From contig JARWMV010000007.1 in NCBI GenBank assembly GCA_030998015.1, forward strand, positions 186,001 through 250,000: a stretch of DNA of 64,000 bases. Reading direction: 5' to 3'. The stretch is from Ceratorhiza oryzae-sativae (taxonomy: Eukaryota; Basidiomycota; Agaricomycetes; Cantharellales; Ceratobasidiaceae). A program made the position numbers and the translations under genes. Within the stretch, counting starts at the first letter, position 1. Each line of letters starts with the position of its first letter. Positions 39,406-51,600 of this stretch are shown in pieces. The notes under the pieces were generated by a model. The model worked only from the letters and a program-made list of their open reading frames with translations, had not been told where the DNA came from and did no database searches.

Positions 39406-42400
39406 GGCGAGTGCACGCAGCACTAGTTGGTTGCGAATATCACAAATTATTCGAGAACTAGCCGACATTAGCGACTCGGTAAACCTTGCCCGTAAAGCGG
39501 ACCTAGATTTCCAGGACGCTGGTTTTGGCGGAACAGCCGATATATATCGGTACGTGAGTTCTAGTCAACTGTAGTGCCTCATAGAGACCTTTTCAGTGGT
39601 ACATACTGGCAAAAGGACGGGGGTAGAATCGAAGTACGATTTTAGATTCATGGGGAATTATCGTCCAATTGATGATACTGGTAGGTAGCAGTCAAGTGCA
39701 TACGTCCCAATGAGTTCATAGGCCGGGAAGATGAATACAAACAAAAAATTAAAAAGGTAAATCAAGCCGATTATTTGGTACGTGGGCCTTGATCTTCAAT
39801 GTCTTGTGCAGAAACTTGCTCGCGAGCTGGAGATATGGCGAACCGTCAGCGATGGTGCCAATATACTTCGACTCCTCGGCGTAATCAATGGTGTAGGGCC
39901 GTTGCCCTCGGCAGTATCTCCGTATTGTGCGTGGAATCTTAAAGACGTAAGTATGTATTTTGGTCGGCTCCTATACCAAATCTAAACTCCAAATGAAAGT
40001 ACTTGGAGAGACCCTCGCCTCCTCCTAAACATATCAAAATGGTGCGTCCCGTTCTCGACTCGGAATAACAGGAGATAAACCGCCCTTATTGTTCAATGGC
40101 GGCAAGATGACCGATACCCTCCAAGGCTTGAGCTATATGCACGAGCTAAAACCCAACCCGATCGCACACGGTGACTTGAAATCAGTGGGTATATGCTATC
40201 TCATCTGCACGAAGTATGCCCATCGCTCGGCCTAGCATAATATCCTTGTGACCGAAGACGAAAGAGCCCTGATCTGTGACTTTGGTCGTTCACGCTACCC
40301 AACCGACCAGCCTCGAGAAGATTCGAACTCATCGCCGTTTGGCGCTACCATACGATACATGAGCCCCGAGTTATTCATACAAACGGTCATTGGACCCACC
40401 CCGGCCTCTGACATGTGGGCGTACGGGTGTGTTGCACTCGAGGTCCGTTCCAGCGTCCAAGCGATGAGCTCAAGACGGTGTGACTAATAGAAGCAATCAA
40501 AACTTTCAAACTCAGATACTGTGTCGAGTCCAGCCCTACCAGATGGCCAAGAATGACTTTGAAGTCATCCAGCTCATTAGAGAAGGCAGTGCTCCCAGTG
40601 AACGTCCTCGAGGGCTGCGCGGAGTCTTGCTCAACGACACGCTCTGGTCTACCCTTGCGTCTTGCTGGCTCGACCAGGGGTGGCGTCCAACTTCGCGCTC
40701 TTTCCTGGAGGGATTGACGGAGATGTTGAGAAACGGCCAGTTGTCGTATTCTCCACTCCCATGGAATTTTTTCACCAGTAATCTCACAGAAGTCTCAGAA
40801 ATACCCCCCGCGTGGCCTGATGGATTGCAAGAATTGGGTACCATGATCACGATCAACAAAGAGACTGGTGTGTTGGCGAGTAGTACCCGCTCCAAACTCT
40901 GGATGTGAGTCATTAACCGGCAAAATACGATCCTCTTCTGTAACATGACTTGCGAGCGCAGAGGAACACTTCAGAGCCGGTGGCGTGAGCGGAAAAAGGT
41001 GGTAATCAAGGTTCCGAGACTGAATGTCCATCCTCAAAATCAAGAGCCACACATTCACCTACAACACGTATGCACAAGACGTACTTTTCCTTGCCCTGTT
41101 GCCAATGATGTGCACATGCGCAGATATTCAGGAAACGAGTGGCGGACCGATATCTTATCAAACACCAAAATATCGTCAACATTCTCGGCATTGATTCTAC
41201 TCAACCTGAGCATCCAGGTTTGGTACTCGAGTACTGCGAGTTTGGCAGCCTCAGCTCTGTAAGCAAAACGACTGGTAGCTCGCTCTCTAGCAGATTTCAT
41301 ATTATTGTATGCCACATTCTAGTACTTTACCCGAAATCCCAATTCCGATGGTTGGGTTCATGTCGAGCCGTATGAAAGTCGACACCCCAAGCCACGCAAA
41401 GCAAATAGATTTAGCCTGGTAATAACGTGCCAGTATGAATAAGCCAACCCTCCTAACATGTCGAGTCTTTTAATGCAGATGTGGGACATACTCGAGGGGT
41501 TACGATATATGCACAGCTTTCCCATACCAGTTCCGCAGGGGGACCTCACACCGGTAAGTCGGCCGCGTATCCTTTGGTGTCAAGGCACGAATTGGGCCAG
41601 GATAACATCATGGTTACCGGAGAAAACAAAGCCAAGATCAACCTGTTCAGCTTTGGGCGAATGGTTTCAGCCATCCCCGCGGCAGCCACTCTCAGCGGAT
41701 CGGGCGGAGCGCTCATCCCCTTTCGATGGCTGAGCCCAGAACTCTTGCTCGACGACTCTCAACCCACTACCGAGTCGGACATGTGGTCTATGGGCTGCGT
41801 CGGATGCTGGGTACGCACGCACCCACTCCTCTACATCCAGTCCAATCGACCATCTGACTCTGTCGTCGCTTCAGATCCTCACCGGACTACGCCCATATGC
41901 CGGGCACCTCCGAGACGACTTTGCAGGTCTGGAAAACGTCCGAGGTATCCCTCCGGCGGATATCAGCGAGATCGATCTGGCGAATGAAATCGGCGACTCG
42001 CACGCCCATGCGGTACGGGAAGAACCTTGGATCACAAACGGACTGTGGAACACGATTACCCGGTGCTGGACTGTGGATCCGCTGCGTAGGCCGACGGCCA
42101 AGGGGTTTTTGGGTGTCTTGAGGAGTTTGGAAGGGCGCAAGTATGATTGGTTGCCTCTGGATGTGGCTGATCTCGCCGGCAAGGTCGCGGTCGTGAGTAC
42201 AGATAGTCGGGACGACGACGACGGAGAAAGGATTCGAGTTGGGAGGTACAAAACTGTTTGGATGTAGGTGGAGACTTTTGGCTGACCGAGTCGAGCTGAG
42301 GATGGAATGATGCAGGCGCGATAGACCAGGTCGAATGTCATCGGTGTTTGAAGTAGACATGCTCTTGTTGAGGTGCGTTTCAGATGTGGATTTGGATATG

Positions 42401-43575
42401 AAAACTGAATTGAAGTTGATAGGACTACTTATACCCCGAACTGGTACACAAAGCCGTTCAAGGTAATTGGGCTTCTCATGAATTGGCATTCTCAATTTGT
42501 GACCTGTAGACCAGGTGGTTGTCAAGCACGAGTTCAGATATCCGGAAGAATCCTCTATCAGAGACAAGGAGGGTACATACCTGTAAGTATCCTTGGTCAT
42601 ACCCTCCCATTCACCGGACAAACCACTTTCAATGTGCAAGAGCGTGCGCCATGAGATCGCTATCACGTCCCAACTTGATCACCCAAACGTAATCAAGTTG
42701 CTCGGAATCGATACGAGCCATGATTCGGAAATCCCAAAGATGGTGTTTGAGAATATCTCGGACACCACGTTGAACAACGTGCGTGGATCACGTTGCATTT
42801 CTGTGGAATGATGTTGACCAGAGGGCACTAGTATTTGTACAAAGGCGGGAATTTCAAGGATAGCTTGCGATACGTAAGTATAAGACTTATGATCTGGTGA
42901 ACATGTTAGTTGGACACTGAACTGCCACAGCTAAACGATGTAGCGGCTGGATTGGCATACCTGCACGAACACCCAAACGGGATGATCGTATACAATCATA
43001 TCAATACGGTAGGTGATTTATTCCTTTACCCCAATGCCCACTCACACTATCGAATGCCCCTGTTCAGATGACTATATTCATCACGGACGAAGGGCATGCC
43101 AAACTCACAAACTTTACGCGGGCGTTTCAATACGCTACCCAACCGACGCAAATCCCAGCCCCGATTTCGACCATTGCTGCAGGGCCAAGAGTGTCTTCGA
43201 TCTGGTCGAGCCCCGAGTTTATTCGAGAACCGGACCTCATGGAGCACATACCGGTTCCTACTGCTGCAGGAGACATGTGGGCGTTGGGGATCCTTATCCT
43301 TTTCGTGAGTGGCATGTTGACTCCTCAACCAAGTCTATCGAGCTCAACCACCCCAGCTGTTCGTAAAAGACCACCCAAGGACCGGAAATCCTGGTCAAAA
43401 ATACTTTGAGCAAATCCGCGAGGGACATGTGGCAGGTCCTGCGTTGTGCGACGAGCCCGAGTGTGCGAACATGGATATTCGGCTGCTCTCGTTGGCTCGG
43501 AGTTTGTTGAGAGAGGATCCTGGAGCACGACCACTGGCGAAAAGTGCATCTCGGATGGTCTCTCAGCTGCTTTGA
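39406..43575 (+). CDS. Protein with three consecutive kinase-like domains
   Basis: A spliced gene with many 45-65-bp introns; the start is uncertain (39182 or 39406). Domain 1 (about 39,500-40,740) has a Gly loop (GFGGTADIYRG), VAVK lysine at 39685-39696, catalytic loop AHGDLKSHNIL, DFG and SDMWAYGCVALE. It keeps all key residues, with HGD for HRD, as in some tyrosine-kinase-like proteins. Its exon 3' end runs into the N-lobe of domain 2 (about 40,970-42,130; VVIKVPR, PQGDLTPENI and SFGRM in place of DFG, SDMWSMGCVG). Domain 2 likewise leads into domain 3 (about 42,510-43,575; VVVKHEF, VYNHINT for the catalytic loop, LTNFT for DFG). So one potentially active kinase precedes two likely pseudokinases. 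It ends MVSQLL at 43575. Exact exon joins between domains 2 and 3 are unresolved, and separate genes remain possible. Confidence 0.7.
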
Positions 43576-43706
43576 TGTTGTTGTAAATGTCGCAATGAAA
43601 GCTGGCTTGAGCGGTGGCGATGTGGCTGTCTGATCACGAGACACACAGCCACGTAATGTGTGTTACGCGACAGATCCCCCCGTACATCTTTTTCACGTCG
43701 ACCACG

Positions 43707-45485
43707 ATGGACTCTGAACGAGGGCAGTTCCTCCCCGGCGTAGTGCAAACAAAACCCGCGCTGCTGTCCGTCGCACGACGCAACACACGCACGATCATCG
43801 CGGCCGGTGTCGTCTCCACACTGCTCTTGTCTGTCCTGCTCTACACGACCGACGCTCCCAGGAGTGCTCTCCACTTTGTCTCGTCCTCGTTCTCGTCTAC
43901 GAGCAGCGGCAGTAGCAGTACCAGCTCATGGCCGACCGAGTGCTCGCCCGAAGACTGGTCCGACGGCGAGTGGGTGCAAAAGTCGCCCGAGTCGTATCCG
44001 CTCGAGCACTATCTCGCGCTCTACCCGTTCAACGCGTCCGACCCGCAGGCGCCGCAATACACTCCTACGGCCGAAGTGAGTCGACACCCGCTCGCGCCGC
44101 TCGGGTTTGCCGGGTGCGCGTCGGGGCGGGAGCGGGACTGGCACCTGGGCATGCACGACGACGGCACACCGGACCGGAACCACCCCGAGATGTGGAGCTA
44201 CGTCGTGCGGGGTGCGAGCTACGACTGGATCCCCAGGAGCGCCGCGTGTCGCAAATACAACGAGCAGGTCAGCCGGGAGCAGTTTGTGCGTGCGTTGGTC
44301 GAGCGCGGCGGGTGGTTCTTGGTGGGCGGTGAGCAAAAAAAAAAAGGACCATACCATGGCGACATGCGTCAAACGCTGATACCCAGGTTGGGATAGACTC
44401 TGTCACGGAGCAGCACTTCTTTTCCATGTCGTGCATACTCTACCCGCACGTCATTGCTACACCCGACTATGCCCCCCACGGCGGCTCGGGTCCCAGAGAC
44501 TGGCCCCAAAATTTGTACCGTGCGTATCACTCGCCTCTTCTCAGCTTCTCGCCTAACCGCGTGCCTGAACAGTCAACCCATCCTCGCCGCTCGTTAAACA
44601 ACTGAAACCCCCAGTTGGGTTCGACATTAAACGCACACCGCTGGTGACATTCCGACGAGTCGACTTGCTATTCGAACCACCCGAGCTCGACGCGATCCAT
44701 CTCGCCATGCACAATTCCTCGCTCGATGTCGTCCCCAAGACCCTCTTTGGACCTGGGGCGTCCGAATCGTTCAACCTGTCGCCCAACAAATACCTCGCGA
44801 CGTTTACATCTCCCCTCCCAGACGCCAATTACAAAGTCCTCCTCGTCAGCACAGCCGGGCACTGGACAACGGGCTCCCTGCCCGGTGCCCGCGATCCCGC
44901 CGACCCTAAAAAGGAAGCGTCCAACCCGGCCGTGTACAAAACGTTTGTCGAGGCCGTCAACATCTGGACCAAAAAGGTATCCGACGTGCTCAAAGAGCCG
45001 AGCGTCGAATCTGTCGGCGAGGGCGTCAAAAACTCGGAAAAGCAAGTTCTGGTTCGGGCGTACTTGCCCGGACACGAATTTGATTGTCACAAGGAGACGG
45101 GCCCGCTTACCCAAGTCCGCAAGTTTACGCAAGAGTGGTACAATTGGAGTTGGATCGGGCGCATGAACGAGGCTTTCAAGGTAGGGGGGGGGGGTTGTGT
45201 CGTTTCTGATTTGAGGACGGCAGGTTGACTTGGTTTGTTCCCAGGCGGCGATTCTGGCCCAGGGTAATCCCAGATACGATTCTTGGGACTGGACAGGGCC
45301 GCATTGTTGAGGCCCGATGCTGTAAGTTGACGGTAGACTTTTTTCTCGTCACACACTCATCCTGTTCATTCTAGCACTCGTTGTCCGACTGTTTGCACAT
45401 CCAAATCGGGGCTGGCATATTCGAAGGATGGGCTCGATACATTTGGCATTTCACAGAAGACTTGCGGAGGACTCAAGGCGTGTGA
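43707..45485 (+). pseudogene. PC-esterase-like (SGNH/TBL type) membrane protein with a late frameshift
   Basis: A putative acyl-esterase or acyltransferase of the family found with Cas1p and plant TBL proteins, type II in the secretory pathway. Start ATG 43707. A membrane anchor (TIIAAGVVSTLLLSVLLYT) and a Ser/Thr stalk lead into the domain: YDWIPRSAACRKYN, then GWFLVG|DSVTEQHFFSMSC with the GDS nucleophile motif across intron 1. Exons: 43707-44328, 44397-44519, 44573-45180, 45245 onward. The frame stops at 45308-45310 right after WDWTGPHC. Skipping two nucleotides, then an intron at 45322-45374, the next exon reads HSLSDCLHIQIGAGIFEGW with the expected Asp-X-X-His, to a stop at 45485. So the catalytic Asp/His lies beyond a frame break, either a real mutation or a sequence error. 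Confidence 0.72.
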
Positions 45486-45865
45486 TCTAGGACGCTTGAC
45501 TAGAGGTGCTGGTCCGCCATGGACTATTTTGCGGATATTGTTTCGTTTGTGCATGTGTGTGTTTTGTTCACTGTGTGTGTCTTTTTGTAGATCATCCTAA
45601 TGCCGTTGTGTTTTTGTTGTTCGGCCGTGATTCATCCCACCAACACGCTTGATTAGAGTAATTATTACATGCCCCGATGAAAGATGATGTCTCAGAACAG
45701 GAAAAAAAAGGGATGCGAGGATATCCACGATCATGAGTTAATTGCATGGAAAAGACATAGCCTAAACAGGCACCCATACACGCTCCACACCAGCACGCCT
45801 CGCATTTCTGCTCTCAACATGATTAGCGCACTGGTGTAAGTCTCAATCCCGAAACCGAACATACA

Positions 45866-46042
45866 TCAGGGGCCAGGCGTCTGGTTGTTTTGTTTGTTCT
45901 GCTTCAAATCCTCCTTGGACACGACCGAGCTCATATCTGGCCGGCCAGTCGGTTGAGAAGAGGTGATGCGCCCGGGTTCTGCAGTAGCAGGTTCGTTGGA
46001 TGCAGGTGCGGCGGCCGGGGCAGGCGAGGTCTGGGGTGCCAT
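45866..46042 (-). CDS. Small Pro/Ala-rich protein (58 aa), unknown
   Basis: Starts MAPQTSPAPAAAPA at 46042 and contains ITSSQPTGRPDM, with a hydrophilic KEDLKQNKQNNQ end. The motif ITSSQPTG is shared with the next small gene (46467-46682), suggesting a local pair. No signal or membrane segment. A missing 3' exon is possible. Confidence 0.4.
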   Translation of the reverse strand: MAPQTSPAPAAAPASNEPATAEPGRITSSQPTGRPDMSSVVSKEDLKQNKQNNQTPGP

Positions 46043-46466
46043 TGTGGGGAAAAGGGCGGGTAGAGCAATACGCTCACACACAAGAAAACGCCGGGGTTAC
46101 ATACGATGTCGTTTATATCTTCCCAAGCAGGCCGCAGCCTAGGGCTTCAGCGAAAGACCCGAACGCATGCGGACAAACAGAGCTGTGCTTGCCAAGACCA
46201 AGCGTGCAATTGGTAATCGACAAACGGGCATCTTGGAAGCCATGTATTTCATCCTACACCGCACAAGCCGCGAAGCAGATCGTACAACTGGGGGGGTCAT
46301 AGATTAAACAGAATAGCACAAGCGCGAGAATATAGCAGATGTCCTAATATAATAGAAAAGAGAGCAAATCGGAATCGTCTTGGGAAGCATCTAGCAGCAA
46401 AGCGGGATGGGGATGATCCAACACCTGCCTCCGTTCTGCTCGATCGTGTCAGTGGTTGTTTGGGAT

Positions 46467-46682
46467 TCATGTTGGCGAGTGGACGTACGGGTAGGGGATG
46501 CATCCACCGCGCAACCTCTCGGCTGGTTGCTCGCTCTGAGGGGGGGCAACGACCATGCCGCGTTGGCCAGTTGGCTGGGAGGACGTGATATAGGGGTAGT
46601 ACGGGCGAGGCTCAGCGGCCGACTGCGTGGGCTGGTACGACGCCGCAGGGGCAGTCAAGTTGTACGAGTTCAGAGGGGCCAT
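46467..46682 (-). CDS. Small Pro/Tyr-rich protein (71 aa), unknown
   Basis: Starts MAPLNSYNLTAPAASYQ at 46682 and contains YYPYITSSQPTGQRGM and RLRGGC near the end. Shares MAP at the start and ITSSQPTG with the 45866-46042 gene. A C-terminal exon could be missed. It may be a duplicated small-protein family. Confidence 0.45.
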   Translation of the reverse strand: MAPLNSYNLTAPAASYQPTQSAAEPRPYYPYITSSQPTGQRGMVVAPPQSEQPAERLRGGCIPYPYVHSPT

Positions 46683-46944
46683 GATCGTGGTCGTGAGCGT
46701 GACAGTCGACTGGGGCGTGGTGGATGGGCGATGCGGAATGAGCGCCGGGTTTATATACGACCATGTGCCGGTCATCGTACGACATCGCTGCGGAGTGATG
46801 ACGTCAGACAGTGGCGCACTAGTCATTTCCAACGCTCGGTTCTGGCCTAAGCCCGCATCGCCTCTGGAGCACATAATCGGCTCCTATATGAGGCACACTC
46901 ACCCGAGGGTCTCATCAACCATCTCCTGATCTTCGACCATCACC

Positions 46945-47565
46945 ATGGCCCCTCAAGAGTTTTTCGTCCGTCTTCAACATCGGCATCACCGGTACGAGCG
47001 ATCCAACCAAACCTCCATACGAGACCTCACCCCCCCCTCTCTGCAGGCGGGTTCGCACCCCCGACGCCCAACGCGATCCACAACATCACCCGATCCTCCG
47101 ACGTCCCCGACAAGTTTGTCGTCCAATCGCTCGTCCGAGCAGAGGGGACCCCGGACCTCCAGTCGTTTGCCGACAAGCATCTCCCGGTACGGTTGATCTC
47201 TTTACCCATCCGCCTCAGCCTCGCGTTTGACCCTGGGCCCGCATAAAGGTTGACGAGCACGATCACCTCGTCGATGAGCTTCACGGGATTCTCAAGGAAC
47301 TTCCGACCGAGTCGCCTCCGGGCAGCCAAGACATCTACGGGCTCGATACCTCGATCATGTGGGGGTCGGACGATCTTGAGTGGGCGGTACGTGCCGATTC
47401 GCAAAAAAAAAAAATGAAGCATTTAGACTCTGATCGGGGTGTCATTAGAACGGTGGTCCCCAGGGTTGCGGGGGAGGTGTGTCGGATGTCCAGGCAACGC
47501 CCGAGCAAAAGGAAAAGTTCAAGCGCGCCGTCCAGATTGTCACCGAGCTGACCAAGAAGGGCTGA
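46945..47565 (+). CDS. Conserved fungal hypothetical protein
   Basis: Two or three short introns. The readable product contains NIGITG|GFAPPTPNAIHNI, a charged middle, then IYGLDTSIMWGSDDLEWA and NGGPQGCGGG, ending VQIVTELTKKG at 47565. Inferred introns begin at about 46993, 47188 and 47389 with GTACG donors. The ATG at 46945 is one frame off from NIGITG, so either the start exon is elsewhere or a 1-nt indel is present. I recall similar uncharacterised basidiomycete proteins, but no function is known to me. Confidence 0.55.
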
Positions 47566-47872
47566 TCCAGGACCAAGAGTCAATCATGTATAGTTATGAA
47601 TAATGAATGCAACATGTATCCGTCAATCAGGCGTTTCATGAGAACAGTTGAACGACGTTTTTTCCATAGATCAATTGAGCGGGGCAAGTAATGAGTGTTC
47701 AACGATTCGTTCAAACCCCGTTCAGCGCACCTTATAAAGTAATATCGTCATTTGATAACCGAGACAAGCGGCACGCTGCACGTGCCGTTACTAAAATTGG
47801 CTGACATCCAAAGACAGCCGACACTCATTCATAAAAGTAGGCTATGGTACAGGGTTAAATGCCAGGTTGACC

Positions 47873-48525
47873 CTATTGCGGGAGCAACTTCAACAACAAA
47901 CAGATAGGCCCATCATATGTCCAGAATGCATCAACTGTGTACAAATTCTTAATCCCAGCCTCGCGCAGTACATGGCGAACTTCCTGCATGAGAGCGTTGG
48001 ATTCAGCAAACCGACTAACAATTAAGCAGCGACCCTCCCTGATCTGTGCGGCGCTTCTCTCGTCCACAAGTATTGGTCCGTTCCAATTGCCCTTTTGGTC
48101 CTAAGAAACCAGTCGGTCATCGCCGTTCAACATCCTTGAAGCCATACCTTTACGAGTGTCGCATACATCACCATCCCAAAGGTGTTCATCTCCCTGGGCT
48201 TGTCTATAACTGATTTTATTTCCTTCACCAACCCGTTCAAGAGATAAAATTGCGCATCCACGAGCAAATTTTGAAGCGCAAGATCGACACCCATCCGCTT
48301 GGGGGCCGCAGCGTCTGGGAGAGGAAGCACCTTGTATCCGCTCAAATAATCCAATATGATCCTAAACAAATCCGGATCGCGAGAAAGTGTGACCGTGCGG
48401 CTTTGCGATTCGGCAAATTCGCCAAGAAAGCATGAAGAAAAGTAGTTGGGAGAATCGAACTCGACTTGGTCACGAGTCAGAATGAAATGTTCGCCTCTCA
48501 GAATGACGGTGTACAGTTCGGACAT
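47873..48525 (-). CDS. BTB/POZ domain protein (BTB1)
   Basis: BTB domains mediate protein-protein contact, often as adaptors for Cullin-3. Two exons, 48525-48148 and 48100-47873, with a 47-bp GT-AG intron, give 201 residues. Exon 1 has ELYTVILRGEHFILTRDQVE, DSPNYFSSCFLGEF and FRIILDYLSGY, which are the BTB core. The start at 48525 puts the domain at the N-terminus, though an upstream in-frame ATG exists at 48585. The partner gene BTB2 lies upstream in the same direction with the same intron position, so they are tandem duplicates. Confidence 0.82.
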
Positions 48526-48850
48526 GACCAGCTGCAGATTACGAGTGGTGGCGTACCGCATCCATGAGTGGCTATCACGTGGCATATCGGTTCGGTGCTA
48601 GGAGGCAGCGCCCAGTGGAACTCGCTCAAACACAAGGTCCCCGAACTTTCGAGAATAGGCGGTACAGGAAGTGTATATTATTTCTTCAAAAATTTGGAGA
48701 GTTCTTATCAAATTATTCCCTTTTGGTTCAGTTTCTAATAACGTCTGGCCAACTGGGGATGGGTTGGAATAACGACCATTTATTGCACATGGGATAATAT
48801 TTGATTCAATATTGACAAAGACGACCATAGCAGCAAATTGAAAGAATTTG

Positions 48851-49510
48851 TCATCGCTCACAGACGTTGATCACGATCTGAATCCACCCTTGGGGTAGGT
48901 CCTCCCAAGAGGAGTCAACTACATATGACGGTTGGATATTGGCTTTGACAAGTAAACTGTGAATTTCATGGGATGCATCAATCCATCTGTGCGGTGCATG
49001 AGGCATTAAATCATGGCTATTCCTGATTTGCCTAGCTCGTTCTTCAGAGATGGGCATCGGACCCACCCAACTATGCCGTTTAAACTATCAGCGCACTTTA
49101 GCTAATGCAATCGCAGCCTTGGATATTATATACCTTACTCAATAGGAAGAAATGTGAAATATGGGACTTTGGTTTGTCGTTCTGTAGCTTGATGCTGGAT
49201 TTGAGCTGTTCGGTAAAGATGCCCAGGAGGTAGAACTGTGCGTCTGCAAGCAGGTTGCGAGTGCAACGTCTGCCCCCATGCCCTTGGGGCAAGCAGATTC
49301 GTGGAGCGGCAGTACCTCATAACCGCTCAAGTACTCGAGAATTATTTTGAATAACTCTGGGTTGCGCGAGAGCGTTAGGGTTCGCGTGCGTGACTCGGTA
49401 AACTCGCCAAGGAAACACGAGGTAAAGTAGTTTGGTGAATCGAATTCTACTTGATCTCGAGTCAACTCGAATCTAGTGCCGCGAATTATGATTGTGTATA
49501 TGTCCGACAT
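48851..49510 (-). pseudogene. BTB/POZ domain paralogue (BTB2) with a frameshift
   Basis: Starts MSDIYTIIIRGTRFELTRDQ at 49510 and carries DSPNYFTSCFLGEF and FKIILEYLSGYEVLPL. After GMGADVAL the frame changes (near 49,262), and the BTB1-like continuation RNLLADAQFYLLG is found in the neighbouring frame. The intron at 49133-49085 matches that of BTB1. Exon 2 (49084-48851) reads HSWVGPMPISEERARQIRNS. A 1-nt loss explains the break, either an assembly error or a dying duplicate. Confidence 0.75.
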
Positions 49511-49519
49511 GGTCATTGA

Positions 49520-51116
49520 GTGACAGCGGCAGTATCTTAAGCGCCAGAATCGAGTTGGCAGACTATGAGCCAGCAGTTGCCTGATTCCGGCGCCATCATT
49601 GCACCGTTGTCGTTTAAGCTTCATTGTAATATCAAGGATGCCACAAGAGAACTTGGCCTTGTAAGCCCCCTTCATGACACTGGGCTTGTTGGATCCGTCG
49701 TGGTCGGGCTTGTCTGGCCCGCAAAGATTGCAGGTGCGAGGGTCTATTTCTCCTTGTTGATCCAGTGCACGTTGTCTCGGTGCAAGGCGCTTGAGGTGGA
49801 TAATAAAACGAGCCTACCATGAGTATTACACGATCAGCGCTGGTTCGACGCTCTGAATCAGCTGAAAATGGCTCAACCGGCCCTCTTGTAGGGCGAATGA
49901 GCAGTGCGAGGAAAGCGGGAAAGCCTGATGATAGGTCAACCAGCTTCGATAGCCGCTAGCGGGACTCACCAGAAGCCTGTGAGAACTAGGCCAAGACTGA
50001 CTAGGCCTGGTAATCGGACATCCCCTAGGGCTATCGCAGCAGCGTGCCGCTTGCGTCAAGGTGCGTGGAGAACGCACGGTAGTGTGAGAATTCCACGATG
50101 GAAGTGGCCGCTGTAAGCTGAGCACACCCTATAGTGTATTAGCCTATGGTCGCTCACCAGTCACGTACCAGGTTGCGATTTCAACAGCCTGGATATGAGT
50201 GAGGTGACCTGCATGGAGCATGCTGGGCCACACAGCAGAAGAACACGTTCACTCCTCCTTCCCAGTTCAATCCATGTCCCCTGTGCTCTTGCGCCTCCCA
50301 CCTGGGTGATCAGCTGTCAGGCGGGAAGGAGGGTTAGGGCAAGCCTTCGCCCCAAAGGCAGGTTCGGAACGACCATCTAGTAAACAATCTTGTCAAGTGG
50401 CTACAGGTTCGGGGAGGACTCCCCATTGTTCTATGGGTTGTTTTGCTGGGAGAAGGTGTGGATGTGAAGCATAGTGAGGCAGTGAGATCGGCTGACTATT
50501 CCTTGGTGCTACATAATCGAACTTTACAATACACAACCCCTCCCGAACGTTGAGCCAAAGCCGTATCCTAGCAAGAGTACAACGATGGCCAAGAATATAG
50601 CTCTAATTATTTCAGCAGATATTTCAATCCAATGCCGTACTATCTACCCATTGTATTCGAGAAGTTGGAACATGGGGCTCGTCCGTCTTTAGCGAATTGA
50701 CAGGCTGTTTGAAATGTGTGTATCGCTCCACGGCTGGTGAACTACGTCTCGCACATAATACCCCTCTATCGTAGCGATTATTCTCTTGCTGCCGAGTGCC
50801 CATCGGCTTCCATAGCATTCTGATCCTAGCATATATCCAACATTGCTAAGTTGGTCGTGCTACGTGGTTTCCCGAGTATCCATGTCTGAAATTGGTTATA
50901 GTCCCTCATGATATGTTCGGATGAATTAAAGTTCGGGAAGCTTGGAAAATGCACAAGTCGCTAAACTCTCTTCTGTGATGATGCTTTTGTCAACCCAGTC
51001 CCATGCGGGCCGACTGATCTTAGTAGTTGCTAAGCCTGGAGCAGTTGCTCCTTTGTGATCCTAATACCCTCTCCTCGGATTGATCATGATTTTCATTATC
51101 CCTTCTATTGATTAGT
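49520..51116. other. Mostly unassigned region
   Basis: A minus frame upstream of BTB2 (49675-49520, KGAYKAKFSCGILDITMKLK) may be an exon of an unknown gene. From 49,830 to 51,100 I see no supported gene on either strand. Confidence 0.4.
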
Positions 51117-51600
51117 TCACACTCGCACGGACACGTCGTAGCAGGTCTGGCTGCGCGAGGATAGCCCCCACGTCGCCGCAAAGGTTCCCGTAATCCGGCT
51201 TTCTCGGAGTCTGATATCCAAGTCGCTTAGCTGAGATAGAGACTCATGCCATACAATAGGCGCATGTGTGAAGATATGTCGTGAACGCGTTCCCTTGCTT
51301 CCGGTCGCACTCACGTTCTGAAGAGCACAATGGACCATCCGTTTGCAGATCAATCAGTTGACTCAGGAACCGTCCATTCAGAACGGTGCTCAGCCCAGAC
51401 CATGGATTATAGTATGTCGAACAGATAGACGGAACTTACTTAAGGGGTGATTTTAAAATGAATAATCGTGGTATGGCCTTCCAGATTTGCTAACACTTGA
51501 TGCTCGAGATTTACTACCTCAAAATCGCATCCCTGCCATCCAGACGGAAAATCCTTTGGAGATGAGGGAAAGCTGAGCGAAACCTCCGATTCCTATCTGG
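51117..51600 (-). pseudogene. Coding-like segment, unknown
   Basis: The minus strand reads SEVSLSFPSSPKDFPSGWQG and NLEGHTTIIHFKITP (51,600-51,435), followed by a GTAAGT donor. NPWSGLSTVLNGRFLSQLID and the 79-codon block 51353-51117 follow. The residue pattern is that of real protein, but exons do not join cleanly and I recognise no family. More fragments may extend to 52,330. Confidence 0.35.

Noticed and set aside
43926..44372. 148-codon Arg/Pro-rich minus frame (and 134-codon plus frame) over the PC-esterase first exon
   Set aside because: GC-rich codon shadow of the real exon, low complexity, no start context or splice logic.
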